A DNA stretch of 14,864 nt, from contig PMNQ01000023.1 in NCBI GenBank assembly GCA_003162555.1, positions 1-14,864 on the forward strand, written 5' to 3'. Below are positions 14,117 through 14,864 of the stretch, piece by piece. The notes under the pieces were generated by a model. That model did not search any database. It saw only the letters and a list, made by a program, of their open reading frames with translations, and was not told the DNA's origin. Both the position numbers and the translations under genes were made by a program. Positions within the stretch are counted from its first letter, which is position 1; the number at the start of each line of letters is the position of its first letter. The DNA comes from Gammaproteobacteria bacterium. Its GTDB lineage: Bacteria > Pseudomonadota > Gammaproteobacteria > Steroidobacterales > Steroidobacteraceae.

Positions 14117-14864
14117 TGAACGCCGCCGTGAATTTCTATCTGTTGCTGGCAACCGTGCTGGGACTTGCCCTGTTGTGCGTCAAGCCGCTCGGCAGCTACA
14201 TGGCCGACGTCATGGAAGGGCGAGCGCCTCTGGCCCAGCGGCTGGGCGGGCGGTTCGAGCACTTCCTGTATCGCCTGAGTGGCGTCGATGCCAGCAAGGA
14301 GATGTCCTGGAAGCAGTACGCGATCGCCCTGCTGCTTTTCAACCTGCTGGGCGCGCTCATCGTCTACGCGCTGCAGCGCCTGCAACTGTTCCTGCCGCTG
14401 AACCCACAGAAGTTGAGTGCCGTCAGCCCAGATTCTTCGTTCAACACGGCCGTCAGCTTCATCACCAATACGAACTGGCAGGGCTACTCGGGCGAGTCGA
14501 CCATGGGCTACCTGGTACAGATGGCGGGGCTGGCCGTGCAGAATTTCCTGTCCGCCGCCACCGGCATCGCAGTCGCGATCGCGCTGATCCGCGGCTTCGC
14601 GCGCCACACGGTGCAGGTGATCGGCAATTTCTGGGTGGACGTCACCCGCTCGACCCTTTACATCCTGTTGCCGCTGGCAGCCGTACTCGCGCTCATTCTG
14701 GTCAGCCAGGGCGTGATCCAGAATTTCGACGGCTACAAGGACGTTCACACCATCACTGCAACGACGCAGACATTGCCGATGGGTCCCGTGGCGTCGCAGG
14801 AGGCGATCAAGGAACTCGGCACCAACGGCGGCGGGTAACTCAACGCCAACTCCGCGCACCCCTT
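14116..14864 (+). CDS. kdpA: K+-transporting ATPase subunit KdpA, 5' part with an apparent in-frame stop
   Basis: KdpA is the channel-like subunit that selects and conducts potassium in the KdpFABC pump. The 240 codons before the stop contain several membrane segments, the first pore loop ([15 protein letters not shown], about residues 115-130) and the approach to the second ([10 protein letters not shown]). Full KdpA is about 560 residues. Codon 241 (14836-14838) is TAA, yet the same frame continues LNANSAHP, which is the expected family sequence after GGGFFN or GGGYFN. So the frame is intact on both sides and only the FF/YF pair is changed to stop-Leu. The position, 27 bases from the window end, makes a sequence error likely, but real inactivation cannot be excluded. 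GGAG eight bases before the ATG supports the start. Confidence 0.88.

Overview
The window is GC-rich, tightly packed bacterial DNA with no RNA genes, insertion sequences or CRISPR arrays that I can see. Lipoprotein signals, a TonB-dependent receptor, a GH97 glycosidase and a Xanthomonas-type xyl box together suggest a Gram-negative, probably gammaproteobacterial, organism related to the Xanthomonadales/Steroidobacter side. That placement is inference from gene content, not a computed phylogeny.

Region 1 (1-3025, minus strand) is a xylose-use operon read as aldose 1-epimerase, xylulokinase, xylose isomerase, with overlapping or abutting genes. Xylose isomerase runs off the left edge. About 130 bp upstream of the first gene is a promoter whose 18-bp spacer holds TGGTAGCGGTATCA, a near match to the xyl box bound by LacI-type XylR repressors.

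Region 2 (3248-10910) is the most interesting part. An ECF sigma factor and a RskA-type anti-sigma factor are read leftward. A five-gene set is read rightward: a secreted DUF4331 protein, a 75-residue lipoprotein, a secreted TPR protein, a HupE/UreJ-family membrane protein with a periplasmic domain carrying an EF-hand loop, and a TonB-dependent receptor. The 130-bp gap between the two directions holds the same bipartite element on each strand, GAATCC-N16-CGTAT, which looks like a pair of divergent promoters for this ECF sigma factor. The set would then be one regulon: outer-membrane uptake, periplasmic handling and inner-membrane transport, possibly of a metal ion such as nickel or cobalt. The substrate is unknown.

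Region 3 (10929-13835) holds a secreted GH97 alpha-glycosidase 18 bp after the receptor gene, then an SPFH-domain lipoprotein with its own strong ribosome binding site.

Region 4 (13869-14864) is the start of a kdp potassium-uptake operon. It has a KdpE-like direct repeat, an unlisted 30-residue membrane peptide, KdpF (29 residues) and the first 240 codons of KdpA. KdpA shows an in-frame TAA inside a nearly invariant pore-loop motif, 27 bases from the window end. This is either a sequence error at a contig end or a real inactivation.
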